From: Sinonovacula constricta
Taxonomy: Eukaryota; Mollusca; Bivalvia; Cardiida; Solecurtidae
Length of the DNA stretch: 64,000 nt
NCBI GenBank assembly: GCA_007844125.1
Contig: CM017572.1
Location: 43,444,632-43,508,631 of the forward strand
Reading direction: 5' to 3'
The translations under genes were made by a program, and so were the position numbers. A model generated the notes under the pieces. It was not told the origin of the DNA. It was given only the letters and a program-made list of their open reading frames with translations, and searched no databases. Shown piece by piece: positions 53,936 to 64,000 of this stretch (position 1 is the first letter of the stretch; each line of letters starts with the position of its first letter).

Positions 53936-54105
53936 GAAGAAAACACACAAAATATACATGTTTCATAAATTGGGATGGAACAATGGTAGAAATATGTAGT
54001 TGGGCCTTATAAAACCAGGGTATGGTCTGGACACGTTTTATGATCTGCATAATGGCTAGTGGGTCCCAGGGGGTGAGAGGGGGTTGGGGGTTGGTGTGTG
54101 TGTGT

Positions 54106-54121
54106 GGGGGGGGGGGGGGGG
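54106..54121 (+). repeat. Poly(G) tract
   Basis: Sixteen G residues after a GT-rich stretch. Confidence 0.95.
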
Positions 54122-55517
54122 TAGGGTGTCCTGCACCTTAGGAAAAAATGCAATTTTGGATATGCATTGTGGAGCAACACTTGGGAGGTTCAATGGAGAT
54201 CTATTTTTATATTTAAAATGCATCGGCAGCGATTGTAGACGAAAACCGCTGCAGAATGTGGGACGAACCAAAGATAAACAGCAGGTCAGCTGGAAGAATT
54301 TATTACGTGAAGGTTTTCGTCCTAAACATGACTCGAACCCATGAGGCCAGGGTAATTAATGTCCATGGCCATGGGCGACCCGAATGTAAATGCTCTACTT
54401 ATATATTTATCATTGAAAAGAAGATCAACTGCATATAGGTCTTGTTCTATTTGGGACATACTGGGACTATCTTGAGTAAAATGACTCTGTTGCTTTACTT
54501 TCACAGGGACAATTTTCTAAGCAATTACCAGGCGGAAACTATGCTTTCTGCGTCAAAGCTGTCACATACTATGATCTCCATCTGGTAAGGGTTCTAATAC
54601 GTCAGAAGCCAAACGAACGGCAATTTGTTTGTCGCTGTACTAAAATTTATGATACGGAGTTTACTTCACGCTTAGTAATTCCTAGTTTGTAATAAAATTG
54701 ATCTTGTAATATACATACATGTTTTGTAATATACGTAAATGTTTTGTAATATACGTACATGCAGTGGCCCATGTTATGCCATGGAGATATTAGATACTAA
54801 ATCATTAAAAAATCCTAAGCTATTTAAATATAAACTGTACACGAGACTAAACCATTTGTGTCTTCACGGCTTTGCTTAAACTTGATCTTTTTTATATAAA
54901 TATTTGCAACGATAATGGAACTATTGTGGTTTTTATAGGTTATAACCAATGTTATGGCAATTGTCTCAGTTTTGGCATACGTGTCACAGGTTTCCTCGCC
55001 AAAATAAAACAAAAACAGCTACTTCCGCTGGTCATCGGTCAAATGTCAATATTTGTCAAATATTTTGTCGCTTTCTCGTTTTACCGAGTCGATATAATCA
55101 TATAATTGTTTGACCAATAAGTGAAACATGTTGGAAAGAGACAGGTCCGACCAAGGGATTGTTCTGTCATTTTTAGCAATACACGGAAACACCTACTACT
55201 ATCTCCCGCGTTTTCTCTTAAACTTTTAAAGTTATATATTAAATCATGCTGTCATAATGCACGGTGTTCAGATGCTTGGTTATTATAATCAGATTACTGT
55301 GCATCTTATTGCAACACCGCGCATTATTCTGCGATCTAACACACAAAACCAAAATCTATTTCCGAATTAACGTATTACGCTGATACAGATGTGGTGATTT
55401 TTTATGAATAGGTCTGGTCATAATATTTATGTATGCACATGATTTCTTTATAAACAGCCCAGTCATCTGTTAAATATTAACGTTTACATGAATGTTTTAA
55501 CAAGATTAACAACATCA
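54122..55517. other. Non-coding spacer
   Basis: No gene. Short direct repeats of TTTTGTAATATACGTACATG type occur at about 54,715-54,765. Confidence 0.45.
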
Positions 55518-55720
55518 GCGACTTCTGAGAGAATTACATAAATGGTTTCTCACGAATGTTATACAAAATGTATATTTTTAGTGACTATTGAGGGAATTAC
55601 GTGGATGTTTTACACGAATTTGTTTTCTCTCTCAAGATTTTATAACGTTAGTGACTATTTAGAGAATTACATAAATGTTTTAAAAGATGTATAACATTAT
55701 GTGACTATTAAGAGAATTGT
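55518..55720 (+). repeat. Degenerate tandem repeat, about 50-70 bp unit
   Basis: GTGACTATTnAGAGAATTAC-like motifs begin near 55518, 55581, 55651 and 55701, mostly followed by AYATAAATGTTTT-like sequence. Spacing is uneven (63, 70, 50), so the array is old. Confidence 0.6.
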
Positions 55721-55847
55721 CGGTAATCTTTCTGCTTTACCTTTTGATATTGGCAATTAAAGGTAATTGACGCATGCAACTCTTCCAGTTGATATATTAC
55801 AATATGTACTGAGTTGACTCGGTCACATCTAGACATTTTACAGTTAA

Positions 55848-55848
<1 letters not shown>

Positions 55849-55898
<50 letters not shown>
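55849..55898 (+). repeat. Poly(A) run followed by (AT)n
   Basis: About 35 A residues followed by about eight AT units. Possible retroposon tail, but no body was recognised upstream. Confidence 0.95.
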
Positions 55899-56464
55899 TG
55901 TTATTGACATGAAAAGGGTAAGAAAGTGTACCTCGTTTTTTGATGAAAGTGTCGACACCACTGTCCGAAGTAAAATATCCCTTTTTTCACAAGAAACTTC
56001 TCTTTATAGTCTTCTGTGAAAAGTCAAGTAAAATCGCTTTATCCTAATTAAATCTTCCAATAAACTTGTTGAAGTTACAATACATGTTGTCAAATTTTGA
56101 AAGATGTAATTATAATTCCGAGTACACACGTGTGAATAGATTTGTATCAGTAAATAAGGCTTAACATCAGATTTTGCGACTTAGCACGTGTCATCTGACG
56201 TAATCATGTATTGTAATAACGTAATTACAATGTAATCTATGAAACAGATCACGTGCAGTACATCATCAGTAGTAATTAGTGGTAATTAGCCGAGATAAAA
56301 CCTTTGGCCAGATGGTGTTAAAACATCTTATCTTATATATGGAACATTGTGTCTTAAAGGTAGTAAATATGTTGTTGGAATTTCTGAGTCTCTTCGTAGT
56401 TTCAATGTCAACAGTATTTACTGATGGCATTTTCAAAAATTGTGAGTTTGTTATTGTTAAGCTT

Positions 56465-59002
56465 TAGAGTGATCTGGCTAACATTAAGTGTATGTACATA
56501 ACAGGTCTCTTGTTCCTGAATTATTCCTTTATTGTCGAGCTAAACCTATAACGTGTTTTCAGTACAACATATCATAATGCCAATGAATGCACACACGTTA
56601 AATACAATAAAAACGATGAAGACATATGGCAGTCAAAAAGAAATGTTGAATAGCAGAACAAGAAAATAAGTCTAAACTGGCTTATTGGTATTTTCTTTTC
56701 ATCGGACAAGTAGAAACTGTATTATTCCCAGAAGAAACACATCTGCAAGACAACTATTTATTACAACAATGCCAATGCTAGCCTAAAGAATGGTAAGATT
56801 GTGTTTTTACGTGGAGAACCACCACCTACATGCCAGTTTCAGTGACTGACACAGGTAATTAACCATTGCGAATTGATATAAAAATGTCTTTCCATTTCGG
56901 TGCTTAGTTACTTTTAGCATGCACATACTGCATTGACTACGCAAGATAATTGCTGGATGATATTTAATTGATTATCCAAGGCGGTACATATGAGAAAATT
57001 TAAGCTTCAACTTTAAAGCTAATAGACAAATATATGCCATCCAAATGAAATCAGGCGTTCTATATGTTAAAGTTGCACATTGCGTCACTGAAATGTCGAA
57101 TTCTATAGTAACCATTATAGGACCTTTCCAAGTCACACACATGAAAGTATGCCACGAATAACAATTACACGTGCATTCGTCAAGGCCTATATCAGATTAA
57201 ATGCCATATTTAAATTCATTCATATGCTATGTATTGATGCCTCGGTCATAGCTTTGCCATTTTTCTTATGTATTCAATCAAACTTCACACTCTGAAAAGC
57301 ACACTCTTTAATATGTCTCGCGCATACAATTGGCCAGAGCAAAAAAACCAAGGTCAGAGCCATACCTGCAGCTTCGGGTGCATTTATCAACTCCATATAC
57401 AATTTATGTTTCCATATTAATAAACGTGTTATCTATTTATACTTGGTTTAAAGTGAATGAACGCAGTAGTATTACAAATCAGGACTATGTGCTAATAGAT
57501 TAGAATACAATTTTACAAATGCCGTCCTATTTACCATACCTACATATATCATTTGATAGTTCCAGAAAGGCCTTTATGATAGGTTACAATTTTGCATGCA
57601 AGTACTATCAAGCTTACAAAATACTTTCTAGCTATTCATTAGTCGAGCTTCACTGTTCTCTTATTTAATAAATGTACCATACCACAAAAGTGATATCGAT
57701 GGGAAGCTTAGAATCTGCTACAGTATTTTATGATAAATATGGCTGTTTTTGTTTGTCAATCGTGTTTAATATCTTCTCCAAAGGATTTACACAAAGATTT
57801 CTTTATACAAAAAATGTACTGAACATTATTTTAAATGTAGATAAAAACATATTTGTAAACATACAATAGAATTAGGAATGGTAATTGTTTCTTTTTGCAA
57901 AATATACACGGTAGTGTAACAATATTGAATAAGAAAGAACGAACATATGAAGGAAAAAATGAATTAAGGCCTGGGTGATTGAATAAGTGAATATGGAATG
58001 CTCACTAAAATGTGCACATGGGAAAAGTTTGTATTGCGGGTTTTTATAGGTTACACGACAATAAATGAATTTGTTCTTTACTGTATAGTAAATGCCGCAA
58101 CTTTGGAAGCAAGTTAACAGCGAACCATTTTTTGAGAAACCACAAAACTACATATACTGAGAAAGAGCAATTAAAGGGGCCTCTGCGAAGAAAAGTTGTG
58201 TTGCAAAAACGCTTACCACCACTGAAAACTTACACATTTCAGTGAAATTATCAGTTCCGGCCTAAATGGATCAGTCCATTATTGAGCATATTAAGTGTGC
58301 AGTTACGTTGAACTTCACAATGTTTTAGCTTTGTTTTTTCACCAAATTGCTCGATATTATCTTCATTATAGCAAATCCGTCAAAAATAAAAGAATCAATC
58401 TTAAAATATCAACAACAACAAACTGTCAGGGGTACTACTTCCGGTGCACATTTACGCTTACTGCCCCTTCTAACATTGACAATATACGGGTCCTAATTCG
58501 GTAAACGGCGTTCTTTTTTTGATCGATTACTTTTTTATTTTTGTATGTCTAACTTTTATGCAAACATGCTAAAAACTAGATACGTTGGTTTATTTATTTT
58601 TATATTAAAAATTCTAAACCTTTAACTAAATGTACATGGAGACTCTCTACGCCCTTACTCAAGATACGAATGCTCTTCGGTCTACTCTATTGAGTATGCA
58701 TGGTAAAATATGACTTTAGATGCAATGTTTATGCAACATTTTAAGATACATTAACGAAACATTAACGATTTCTGTAAGGTCCCCGCAAACCTAAAAAATA
58801 GCATTTCCAGTGTTGCCAGCGTGCAGGAATAATTTTATAGTACATGTGAAGTGTTTGTGGTCAATTGATTATGTTTTTTCGACTCTGGATCGGTTTCAAA
58901 TTCAATCCTTAACCCCGTCACAAGTTTAGTTTTCAAAAGGATCTTATTAAAGATTCGGATGTTTACTTCACTTGCATAAGAGAAACGTTCAACATATCAA
59001 GG
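56465..59002. repeat. First copy of the duplicated segment
   Basis: This stretch reappears at 61463-64000. It contains no recognisable gene: the frames at 57672-57869 and 58295-58504 are AT-rich, domain-free and simply repeated in the second copy. The duplication probably extends to the contig end at 61452. Confidence 0.9.
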
Positions 59003-59032
59003 AAACATAATATACTTTGCTTGAAGTGTTCT

Positions 59033-59098
59033 TGGTCAAGAGGTTAAGGTTATAGACCCAGTATCGGAGGGTTGTGGGTTCAAACCCTAGACCTGACA
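59033..59098 (+). repeat. tRNA-Leu/Ser-like pseudogene or SINE head
   Basis: An A-box-like TGGTCAAGAGGTTAAGG (from 59033) and a B-box GGTTCAAACCC (59077-59087) are correctly ordered, with GGTTGT before the T-arm and ACCTGACA after. Acceptor ends do not pair and the anticodon arm is not clear, so it is a tRNA-derived relic, possibly still with a pol III promoter. Confidence 0.5.
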
Positions 59099-60198
59099 TT
59101 TATTCCTTTTCCAGACTTTTATTACACAAACATCTTGCAAAAACAGAATATGTTCGATCTAATTATTACGTCCTTACAGTCAGATTTACTAGAAAGTAAT
59201 ATCCATCTAGGACAATAAGATTAGTTTTTGCATTATTTCTTTCCTCTATTGAATGACAAACTACCTCTCACTTGACAACAACTTTTTGTTAACTTGTATT
59301 CTGAATGTTAGCTCAGTGTGTAATTATTAACCGCAGTAGCACACACTTAGGTAATAACATTGCTTTGTTACAACATAAGTTCCATCGGGATTAAGGGCAT
59401 ACTAGATCGTTTTGTCTTTACTGTTTATCTCATGTCACTTTAAATGTGAGAAGTAGGTTCAGTTTAGGAAATATTAAACACTGTTCTTTGTATACATAAT
59501 ACTATGTTCCAGAAATGAACTACATGAACAATAATTATTTGTGTAATGTGAGGCTGCTATACATTTTTAATTTCTGCTTGTACATTTTGGTTTCATTGTT
59601 ATTTATAATAATTTTTGCAACTTTTTTCTATACACGTAACCTCTTGGAAAACCTATTAAATGGTGTCGGGTTTTGCTTTTATTTTGTCTTTAACCATTCT
59701 ATGGTCTCATGAATAGGTCAATACGTTATACATATTTTTTTTTCTCCAGATTTTTTTCTTTTTCTTCGCATTAACGACTTTTCTTGTATACAGACTTGTA
59801 TGAAAAAAGGAACGAATAAGAGATCGCGTCGGAGAACGTGAGTCAGGGGAAATAACCCAAACGGACAAATACAATGCAGTTATAGTTACTTCCCTTAATA
59901 TATTTTAATTAAATGCGCAATAATGCAACTGTTGTCAATACAAGAATGTTATTTAAGTTATATGAACAAACATTTAAAATGTACTTTTAGCTTTTCAACA
60001 AAGGTTAAAGGGACATAATAATATCTGTAATCAAATAGACTCATTGAATGGGTATAATCAGAAAGGTTATTGAGTAATTTAATAAATAAGCAACATTTTA
60101 TTGAATTAGTTTTTAAACAAACTAAACTATATTATTGATTGAATTTAATTAAAAAAAGCACAAACATTATGTTTAGAATGTGTATATGTTCGAAGAAC

Positions 60199-61309
60199 TT
60201 TATTGATAAGGGACAAATTGACATGAATTGTAAAAAGGAACAGACCAATTTTAAGTGCAAATGTCATGAAAGAGCCACAGCTGGAATACAATTTTTCATT
60301 CCAACACTCGAACATAGGGTTTGCAGTACAACTTTTATCAGCTATGTTTTTCCCCCCAATTTATGAAAACAGCAGCTTGACCAGAGATGCAAATAAGAAA
60401 AAGGTACCAAATAAATGTAGGATTTCTACAATTACAACAGTATGTTACATGAACATGGTAACATTGACAACAAATTTCATAAGGAAACTCTGTAACATCT
60501 GTAAACCACTTAGTACATGTAGATCTCTATACATACAGTACTTAAAAAGTTTGTCATTTAAACAATTTGATACATATCATCAACATGATAAAGCAAACAA
60601 AATAGTATTTACTGTGAAAAAGTCATAATTATACACAAAAACAGATCAGTAATTGATACAGCCATGGTTATAAGAATATGTATAAGTATAAAATTATGTT
60701 GCAGCATTTGTCTGGTAAAATTTAATTGTGTTTGAATTAACTGACCAACTGGATCAGCTTAAACTATAGTTCACAACCCTAGGCTTAGAACTCTTTACTT
60801 ACTTTGGGAATACTAATGTGCTTAGCTATAACGATTTTTGCCAATATATTTTGATCGCTCAAAAATAGGAAATTTCTTTTTTAATTTTTTGCCATATTTT
60901 ATACAATAAAAATACACACAATTAGAAAGTACTACTACAGCAATGTACTACATACACATACTTCAGGTATACACTACATACCCACTAGACTGTATGTGAG
61001 CTTAACCTGGCTACAAGTACATGTCTAGGGATGTACTTGTTTGATGATGTAAACTGTTTTTAAAACATTAATATTCCTCCCATCTCCCGATACTGTGCAA
61101 ATGTGACTCTTGAGAGATTGACTCATAATGACTGTATATGAAGCCCATCTAAAAGATATTCACTTAATAAGTCTGGACAAGTCTGGGCAGATATTTGTTT
61201 AACCTTATGAAGTTTTGTCTCAATTTTGCTGGAAACACACTTGTAACAAGGTCATTTTTTTCTTTGTCCTTCGACTTTTGACATAGACCCTGAAGTGATG
61301 CAGGTATCT
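60199..61309 (-). other. 3' untranslated region of the actin-related-protein-like gene
   Basis: Non-coding minus-strand sequence follows the TGA at 61310-61312. AATAAA motifs on that strand at 60199-60204 and 60097-60102 are possible ends. Overlapping plus-strand frames (up to 120 codons) show no domain. Confidence 0.4.
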
Positions 61310-61452
61310 TCACTTGGGAGTCAGGACAGGTCTAGGCAGGAATTTGTTCGAAGCAGTGAACTCTTTTAAATAGTCGCCTCCTTTCTCCTGGTACTCTGCC
61401 CGCGAGATCCAATAATCTGCCACCACAGGGGAGGCAACCCACTTCCTGGCAC
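61310..61452 (-). CDS. Last exon of an actin-related-protein-like gene, truncated by the contig end
   Basis: An open frame enters from the gap and ends at TGA (61310-61312), giving 46 residues. WISRAEYQEKGG matches the end of the actin fold (WISKxEYxExG in actins). The following DYLKEFTASNKFLPRP has no counterpart in conventional actin and recalls the longer C-terminus of the Arp5 branch, a subunit of INO80-type chromatin remodellers. It has high coding quality and is GC-richer than its surroundings. The rest of the gene should lie to the right, past the second contig copy. The actin-family call is moderately sure; the Arp5 assignment is tentative, made from memory of the family pattern. Confidence 0.55.
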
Positions 61453-61462
61453 NNNNNNNNNN
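61453..61462. other. Scaffold gap (10 Ns)
   Basis: Ten N characters join two contigs. A fixed small number is a placeholder, not a measured gap. Confidence 1.
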
Positions 61463-64000
61463 TAGAGTGATCTGGCTAACATTAAGTGTATGTACATAAC
61501 AGGTCTCTTGTTCCTGAATTATTCCTTTATTGTCGAGCTAAACCTATAACGTGTTTTCAGTACAACATATCATAATGCCAATGAATGCACACACGTTAAA
61601 TACAATAAAAACGATGAAGACATATGGCAGTCAAAAAGAAATGTTGAATAGCAGAACAAGAAAATAAGTCTAAACTGGCTTATTGGTATTTTCTTTTCAT
61701 CGGACAAGTAGAAACTGTATTATTCCCAGAAGAAACACATCTGCAAGACAACTATTTATTACAACAATGCCAATGCTAGCCTAAAGAATGGTAAGATTGT
61801 GTTTTTACGTGGAGAACCACCACCTACATGCCAGTTTCAGTGACTGACACAGGTAATTAACCATTGCGAATTGATATAAAAATGTCTTTCCATTTCGGTG
61901 CTTAGTTACTTTTAGCATGCACATACTGCATTGACTACGCAAGATAATTGCTGGATGATATTTAATTGATTATCCAAGGCGGTACATATGAGAAAATTTA
62001 AGCTTCAACTTTAAAGCTAATAGACAAATATATGCCATCCAAATGAAATCAGGCGTTCTATATGTTAAAGTTGCACATTGCGTCACTGAAATGTCGAATT
62101 CTATAGTAACCATTATAGGACCTTTCCAAGTCACACACATGAAAGTATGCCACGAATAACAATTACACGTGCATTCGTCAAGGCCTATATCAGATTAAAT
62201 GCCATATTTAAATTCATTCATATGCTATGTATTGATGCCTCGGTCATAGCTTTGCCATTTTTCTTATGTATTCAATCAAACTTCACACTCTGAAAAGCAC
62301 ACTCTTTAATATGTCTCGCGCATACAATTGGCCAGAGCAAAAAAACCAAGGTCAGAGCCATACCTGCAGCTTCGGGTGCATTTATCAACTCCATATACAA
62401 TTTATGTTTCCATATTAATAAACGTGTTATCTATTTATACTTGGTTTAAAGTGAATGAACGCAGTAGTATTACAAATCAGGACTATGTGCTAATAGATTA
62501 GAATACAATTTTACAAATGCCGTCCTATTTACCATACCTACATATATCATTTGATAGTTCCAGAAAGGCCTTTATGATAGGTTACAATTTTGCATGCAAG
62601 TACTATCAAGCTTACAAAATACTTTCTAGCTATTCATTAGTCGAGCTTCACTGTTCTCTTATTTAATAAATGTACCATACCACAAAAGTGATATCGATGG
62701 GAAGCTTAGAATCTGCTACAGTATTTTATGATAAATATGGCTGTTTTTGTTTGTCAATCGTGTTTAATATCTTCTCCAAAGGATTTACACAAAGATTTCT
62801 TTATACAAAAAATGTACTGAACATTATTTTAAATGTAGATAAAAACATATTTGTAAACATACAATAGAATTAGGAATGGTAATTGTTTCTTTTTGCAAAA
62901 TATACACGGTAGTGTAACAATATTGAATAAGAAAGAACGAACATATGAAGGAAAAAATGAATTAAGGCCTGGGTGATTGAATAAGTGAATATGGAATGCT
63001 CACTAAAATGTGCACATGGGAAAAGTTTGTATTGCGGGTTTTTATAGGTTACACGACAATAAATGAATTTGTTCTTTACTGTATAGTAAATGCCGCAACT
63101 TTGGAAGCAAGTTAACAGCGAACCATTTTTTGAGAAACCACAAAACTACATATACTGAGAAAGAGCAATTAAAGGGGCCTCTGCGAAGAAAAGTTGTGTT
63201 GCAAAAACGCTTACCACCACTGAAAACTTACACATTTCAGTGAAATTATCAGTTCCGGCCTAAATGGATCAGTCCATTATTGAGCATATTAAGTGTGCAG
63301 TTACGTTGAACTTCACAATGTTTTAGCTTTGTTTTTTCACCAAATTGCTCGATATTATCTTCATTATAGCAAATCCGTCAAAAATAAAAGAATCAATCTT
63401 AAAATATCAACAACAACAAACTGTCAGGGGTACTACTTCCGGTGCACATTTACGCTTACTGCCCCTTCTAACATTGACAATATACGGGTCCTAATTCGGT
63501 AAACGGCGTTCTTTTTTTGATCGATTACTTTTTTATTTTTGTATGTCTAACTTTTATGCAAACATGCTAAAAACTAGATACGTTGGTTTATTTATTTTTA
63601 TATTAAAAATTCTAAACCTTTAACTAAATGTACATGGAGACTCTCTACGCCCTTACTCAAGATACGAATGCTCTTCGGTCTACTCTATTGAGTATGCATG
63701 GTAAAATATGACTTTAGATGCAATGTTTATGCAACATTTTAAGATACATTAACGAAACATTAACGATTTCTGTAAGGTCCCCGCAAACCTAAAAATAGCA
63801 TTTCCAGTGTTGCCAGCGTGCAGGAATAATTTTATAGTACATGTGAAGTGTTTGTGGTCAATTGATTATGTTTTTTCGACTCTGGATCGGTTTCAAATTC
63901 AATCCTTAACCCCGTCACAAGTTTAGTTTTCAAAAGGATCTTATTAAAGATTCGGATGTTTACTTCACTTGCATAAGAGAAACGTTCAACATATCAAGGA
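61463..64000. repeat. Second copy of the duplicated segment after the gap
   Basis: It matches 56465 onward at an offset of 4,998. The only difference I found is one A fewer in a poly(A) run (58,794 region against 63,791 region), after which the offset is 4,997. The copy begins exactly at the first base after the Ns. Confidence 0.92.

Noticed and set aside
60139..60628. Overlapping plus-strand frames of 75 and 120 codons
   Set aside because: They lie opposite the probable 3' UTR of the actin-related-protein-like gene and show no coding signature.
57672..63502. Duplicated small genes at 57672/62670 and 58295/63293
   Set aside because: Their conservation is trivial because the two segments are the same sequence; the frames are AT-rich and domain-free.

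Overview
The window is animal nuclear DNA, most likely from a mollusc (probably a bivalve). Exons are short, near 50% GC and flanked by GT/AG splice sites. They sit in introns and spacers that are about 70% AT and full of microsatellites, minisatellites, tRNA-derived repeat pieces and a LINE tail. A repeat at 13.7-13.9 kb has the 'TTTTTAGCTCACYTGAGC ... CAGGTGAGCC ... GGCCCTCTTGTTT' layout that I know from bivalve genomes. The species cannot be named from the sequence.

The main content is a cluster of three paralogous genes, called A, B and C here. Each joins a C2 domain and a PDZ domain, both very like the N-terminal module of animal RGS3, to a Dbl-homology (DH) RhoGEF-type domain. Copy A (+ strand, about 2.6-12.0 kb) is C2-PDZ-DH-PH. 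Copies B (- strand, 24.5-17.2 kb) and C (- strand, 40.1-34.2 kb, perhaps from 51.2 kb) are C2-PDZ-DH with no PH domain; they end in a conserved Ser-rich tail. A and B are tail to tail, and B lies head to tail behind C. I assembled each gene by hand. All exon phases fit: B codes for 592 residues, C for 623, and A for about 736 if its tentative first exon is right.

B and C each have a second 3' end. The exon after the PDZ can either be spliced at an internal GTAAGC or be read on for 30 more codons to a stop, with an AATAAA beyond it. This predicts a 327-residue C2-PDZ-only protein without the exchange-factor half, which could act as a decoy or adaptor for the long form. The 30-residue tail is identical in B and C, and the poly(A) site lies inside a conserved inverted repeat. 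Other alternative starts are likely. An internal TATA promoter in copy A feeds an in-phase exon at 6446-6507. Two phase-matched exons at 51.2 and 47.4 kb would give copy C a basic, NLS-like N-terminus.

Layout: 1-2.3 kb, no gene; 2.3-13.2 kb, gene A with its 3' region; 13.2-16.75 kb, repeat and non-coding DNA; 16.75-24.95 kb, gene B and promoter, with a LINE tail in its second intron; 25-33.8 kb, repeat-rich spacer (112-bp tandem array, 1.36-kb tandem duplication with a hAT-like element, 192-bp CA repeat, 258-bp array); 33.8-40.5 kb, gene C and promoter; 40.5-53.4 kb, spacer with possible upstream exons of C and GC-richer promoter-like blocks; 53.4-60.2 kb, non-coding DNA with tRNA-derived pieces; 60.2-61.45 kb, last exon of an actin-related-protein-like gene (- strand), cut by the contig end.

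A 10-N gap lies at 61,453-61,462. The sequence after it repeats 56,465 onward at an offset of 4,998 bases, with one homopolymer difference noticed. This looks like two unmerged overlapping contigs rather than a real duplication.
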